A stretch of DNA of 7,996 nt from Burkholderia sp. (GTDB lineage: Bacteria > Pseudomonadota > Gammaproteobacteria > Burkholderiales > Burkholderiaceae). The translations under genes were made by a program, and so were the position numbers. The notes under the pieces were generated by a model. The model did not search any database, had not been told where the DNA came from, and was given only the letters and a program-made list of their open reading frames with translations. Where the stretch lies: positions 1-7,996 of the forward strand of contig JAQGMD010000298.1 in the NCBI GenBank assembly GCA_028292565.1, in the 5' to 3' direction. Shown in pieces: positions 5,448 through 7,996 of the stretch (position 1 is its first letter; each line of letters opens with the position of its first letter).

Positions 5448-6689
5448 ATGCGAGAATTTATGCGCCCTGTTTGTCACGTCCCGGCCATTGCGGCCGCTGC
5501 ATTCACGTTGTCCGTCCTCTCAGGATGCGGCGACAAGATTTCAAGTGCCCAAGCCCAAGGCGCCGGTATGCCGCCACCTGAAGTTTCTGTGGTAACCGTC
5601 GCCCCGGAGCGCATTGCGATGACGACCGATTTGCCCGGCCGGCTGGAAGCGGCCCGTATCGCGCAAGTACGTGCGCGTGTACCGGGCATTGTGACCAAGC
5701 GGGTATTCCGCGAAGGCAGCGAAGTCAAAGCCGGCGATGTCCTGTTCCGCATAGACGCCGCACCGTTCCAGGCGACATATAACAGTGCCCAGGCCGCACT
5801 GGCGAGGGCCGAAGCAAACCAGGCGCAGGCCAACCTGAAGGCTGAGCGCTTCAAATCGCTGGTCGCGACCAATGCCATCAGCAAGCAGGAATACGACGAT
5901 GCGCAGACAGCGCAAAAGCAAACCGCGGCGGATGTCGCGGCAGCGAAGGCTACACGCGAAACCGCCCGCCTGAACCTGGGCTATGCGACAGTCACCGCTC
6001 CTATCTCCGGGCGCATCGGCCGCGCATTGGTGACCGAAGGCGCGCTGGTCGGCCAGGGCGAAGCGACCCCGCTGGCGCTGGTTCAGCAGCTCGACCCGAT
6101 CTATGTCAACGTGACCCAATCCAGCACCGAGGCATTGCAGTTGCAGCGCGCAATGGCCAATGGCCAACTCCAGAGCGCGGGCAAGGGCCAGGCCAAGGTC
6201 ACGCTGCTGATGGAAGACGGCAGCGCCTATCCGCATCCGGGCAAGTTGCTGTTCACGGACATGACGGTTGATCAGAGTTCCGGCGCCATCACGCTTCGTG
6301 CCGAAGTCCCGAATCCGGATCGCTTCCTGTTGCCGGGCATGTATGTCCGCGCTCGCATCGACCAGGCAGTCAAGGAACAGGCAATCGCGGTGCCACAGCA
6401 GGCAGTACAACGCGACCCTGGCGGCGCATCGGTGATGCTGGTCGGCGCCGACGGCAAGGTGGCGGTACAACCTGTCAAGGCGGATACCGCCCAAGGCAAT
6501 GTATGGATCGTCAGCGAAGGATTGAAGGCCGGCGATCGCGTGATCGTCGAGGGTTTCCAGAAAGTGCGCCCCGGCGCCGTAGTCAAGCCGACGCCCTGGA
6601 AGCAAACCGCCTCGAATCCCGCACAGCCGAAAGCGGAGGCAGCCAACCCGGCGCCCGCGCCGGCTGACAAGACATCCAAGGCTCATTAA
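5448..6689 (+). CDS. acrA: RND efflux periplasmic adaptor subunit (membrane fusion lipoprotein), AcrA type
   Basis: This 413-residue lipoprotein bridges the inner-membrane permease and the outer-membrane channel. The signal peptide ends in a lipobox, LSGC, with the lipidated Cys at residue 27, anchoring it to the inner membrane on the periplasmic side. Domains in order: beta-barrel and lipoyl half (about 46-105, PGRLEA, VRARVPGIVTKRVFREGSEVK and GDVLFRID); an Ala/Gln-rich coiled-coil hairpin (about 108-175) that docks on TolC; the second lipoyl half (LGYATVTAPISGRIG); the beta-barrel (DPIYVNVTQSS to FLLPGMYVRARI); and a membrane-proximal domain. The tail after residue 390 is Pro/Ala/Lys-rich and probably disordered. 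Length is close to E. coli AcrA (397). Met5 (base 5460) is an alternative start with a better ribosome site; both give the same lipoprotein. The permease follows after 11 bases. The symbol denotes type; homologues are named ttgA, mexA or bpeA. Confidence 0.93.
   Translation: MREFMRPVCHVPAIAAAAFTLSVLSGCGDKISSAQAQGAGMPPPEVSVVTVAPERIAMTTDLPGRLEAARIAQVRARVPGIVTKRVFREGSEVKAGDVLFRIDAAPFQATYNSAQAALARAEANQAQANLKAERFKSLVATNAISKQEYDDAQTAQKQTAADVAAAKATRETARLNLGYATVTAPISGRIGRALVTEGALVGQGEATPLALVQQLDPIYVNVTQSSTEALQLQRAMANGQLQSAGKGQAKVTLLMEDGSAYPHPGKLLFTDMTVDQSSGAITLRAEVPNPDRFLLPGMYVRARIDQAVKEQAIAVPQQAVQRDPGGASVMLVGADGKVAVQPVKADTAQGNVWIVSEGLKAGDRVIVEGFQKVRPGAVVKPTPWKQTASNPAQPKAEAANPAPAPADKTSKAH
5452..5455 (+). 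promoter_or_regulatory. Candidate ribosome binding site for the alternative adaptor start at 5460
   Basis: GAGA is 4 bases before the in-frame ATG at 5460. The ATG at 5448 has only TTTATCACC upstream, with no purine-rich site. Starting at 5460 leaves a 22-residue signal peptide beginning Met-Arg-Pro, which is still sufficient for lipoprotein export. The true start is unresolved. Confidence 0.35.
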
Positions 6690-6700
6690 GAAAGCACTCC

Positions 6701-7996
6701 ATGGCAAAGTTTTTTATCGACCGCCCGATTTTCGCGTGGGTGGTCGCTCTATTCATAATGTTGGCCGGCGCGTTGTCCATTACGCGCCTGCCGATTTCGC
6801 AGTATCCGACCATCGCCCCGCCGGCCGTTGTCATCAACGCCATGTATCCGGGCGCGACCACCCAGACCATCGACGAAAGCATCATCAGCCTGATCGAACA
6901 GGAGATGAACGGCGCGGACGGGTTGCAGTACATCGAATCGCAGAGCCAGGCCAACGGCCAGGCGCAGGTGACGGTGACGTTCGTGCCGGGCACCAATCCG
7001 GACCTCGCGCAAGTCGACGTGCAAAACCGCCTCAAGCGGGTTGAAGCCCGCCTGCCCCAGTCGGTAACGCAGCAAGGCGTTACCGTAACCAAGGCGCGCA
7101 ACAACTTCCTGCTGTTCACCACTTTGTCGTCGACCGACGGACGGCTCGACCCGGTTGCGCTGGGCGACTATCTGTCGCGTAACGTGCTCAACGAACTCAA
7201 GCGCGTTCCCGGCGTTGGCCAGGCGCAGCTGTTCGGTACGGAGCGCGCAATGCGGATCTGGATCGACCCTGCCAAGCTGGTCGGCCTGAAACTGACTCCT
7301 GCCGACGTGACTGCGGCAGTCCGCGCACAGAACGCCCAGGTCGCCTCAGGCACGCTCGGCGAATTGCCCAATCCGAGCGCACAGCAAATTACCGCACCTA
7401 TCGTCGTGACCGGCCAGTTGTCGACGCCGGAAGAATTCGGCAACGTCGTGCTGCGCGCCAATCCGGACGGTTCCACGGTACGTTTGCGTGATGTCGCCCG
7501 TATTGAAGTAGGCGGACAGGCTTATGCCACTTCCGCCCGTCTCAACGGCAAACCCACCGCGGCGATCGGCGTGCAGTTGTCGCCGACGGCCAATGCGCTG
7601 GCAACCGCAAAGGCGGTGCGCGCGCGCATGGAAGAGTTGTCGAAATACTTCCCGGCTGGCGTGAAATACGATGTTCCATACGACACCTCGCACTTCGTCC
7701 AGATTTCGATCGAAGAAGTGGTCAAGACGCTGCTCGAAGCTATCGTGCTGGTGTTCCTGGTGATGTACCTGTTCCTGCAAAACATCCGTTACACCCTGAT
7801 CCCTACCATCGTCGTGCCGGTAGCGCTGATGGGCACATTCGCATCGATGATGCTGTTCGGCTTTTCGATCAACGTGCTGACCATGTTCGGCATGGTGCTG
7901 GCAATCGGAATGCTGGTCGACGATGCGATCGTGGTGGTGGAAAACGTAGAGCGCATCATGAGTGAAGAAGGTTTATCGCCGCGTGAAGCTACGCGC
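6701..7996 (+). CDS. acrB: AcrB-type RND multidrug efflux permease, N-terminal part (3' end outside window)
   Basis: This proton-driven inner-membrane trimer takes drugs from the periplasm and membrane and passes them to TolC through the adaptor. The frame is open to the right edge with 432 codons, about 40% of the 1,040-1,050 expected. It opens MAKFFIDRPIFAWVVAL, the standard HAE1 first membrane helix. The PN1/PN2 porter domains follow, with YPTIAPPAVVINAMYPGA, TQTIDESIISLIEQEMNG and the docking segment VPGVGQAQLFG. TM2-TM4 begin near residue 345. The proton-relay pair Asp407-Asp408 (7919-7924) is in MLVDDAIVVVENVER, at the same numbers as E. coli AcrB, so there are no insertions or deletions overall before it. 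AAGAAAG a few bases upstream is a modest ribosome site. Eleven bases separate it from the adaptor gene, indicating one operon. An outer-membrane gene may follow beyond the window. Equivalent names are ttgB, mexB or bpeB. Confidence 0.95.
   Translation, partial: MAKFFIDRPIFAWVVALFIMLAGALSITRLPISQYPTIAPPAVVINAMYPGATTQTIDESIISLIEQEMNGADGLQYIESQSQANGQAQVTVTFVPGTNPDLAQVDVQNRLKRVEARLPQSVTQQGVTVTKARNNFLLFTTLSSTDGRLDPVALGDYLSRNVLNELKRVPGVGQAQLFGTERAMRIWIDPAKLVGLKLTPADVTAAVRAQNAQVASGTLGELPNPSAQQITAPIVVTGQLSTPEEFGNVVLRANPDGSTVRLRDVARIEVGGQAYATSARLNGKPTAAIGVQLSPTANALATAKAVRARMEELSKYFPAGVKYDVPYDTSHFVQISIEEVVKTLLEAIVLVFLVMYLFLQNIRYTLIPTIVVPVALMGTFASMMLFGFSINVLTMFGMVLAIGMLVDDAIVVVENVERIMSEEGLSPREATR

Noticed and set aside
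5541..6707. A 388-codon minus-strand open frame opposite the adaptor gene
   Set aside because: It is an antisense shadow of a well-supported adaptor; it has no recognisable domain or start signal and an atypical composition.

Overview
The window looks like chromosomal DNA of a Gram-negative betaproteobacterium. It is GC-rich (roughly 60% by eye) and densely coded, with short gaps. A Burkholderiales genome, perhaps Oxalobacteraceae, fits best. This placement is an inference from protein style, especially the pcm-like methyltransferase, rhodanese and tolC cluster. There are no RNA genes, transposases, phage genes or CRISPR arrays, and no gap between genes exceeds about 205 bases.

Layout from left to right. 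Bases 1-2123 hold the C-terminal part of an RND (HAE1-type) efflux permease whose start lies outside the window. A probable extended -10 promoter overlaps its stop codon. It leads into a tight three-gene unit on the plus strand: a divergent PCMT-like methyltransferase (2177-2842), a single-domain rhodanese (2851-3174) and a TolC-family outer-membrane channel (3204-4526). A 35-bp inverted repeat (4526-4560) lies at the convergent junction with a minus-strand TetR-family repressor of the AcrR/TtgR type (4543-5244). After a 203-bp divergent intergenic region come a lipoprotein periplasmic adaptor (5448-6689) and an AcrB-type RND permease (6701 to the right edge, incomplete).

The genes form a multidrug-efflux neighbourhood. 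The adaptor and second permease make up an AcrAB/TtgAB/BpeAB-like pump, controlled by the divergent repressor. The intergenic region carries a 26-bp near-perfect palindrome that, from memory, is almost identical to the Escherichia coli AcrR operator, and a perfect TATAAT box lies across one arm. TolC sits just beyond the repressor and could be the outer-membrane exit duct for this pump, for the upstream RND pump, or for both.

Nothing here is a clearly new system. The points most worth checking are the operator, a long imperfect stem-loop in the adaptor's mRNA leader, repeat-derived sequence forming the repressor's C-terminal tail, and the loss of the canonical catalytic-region Ser motif in the PCMT-like protein.
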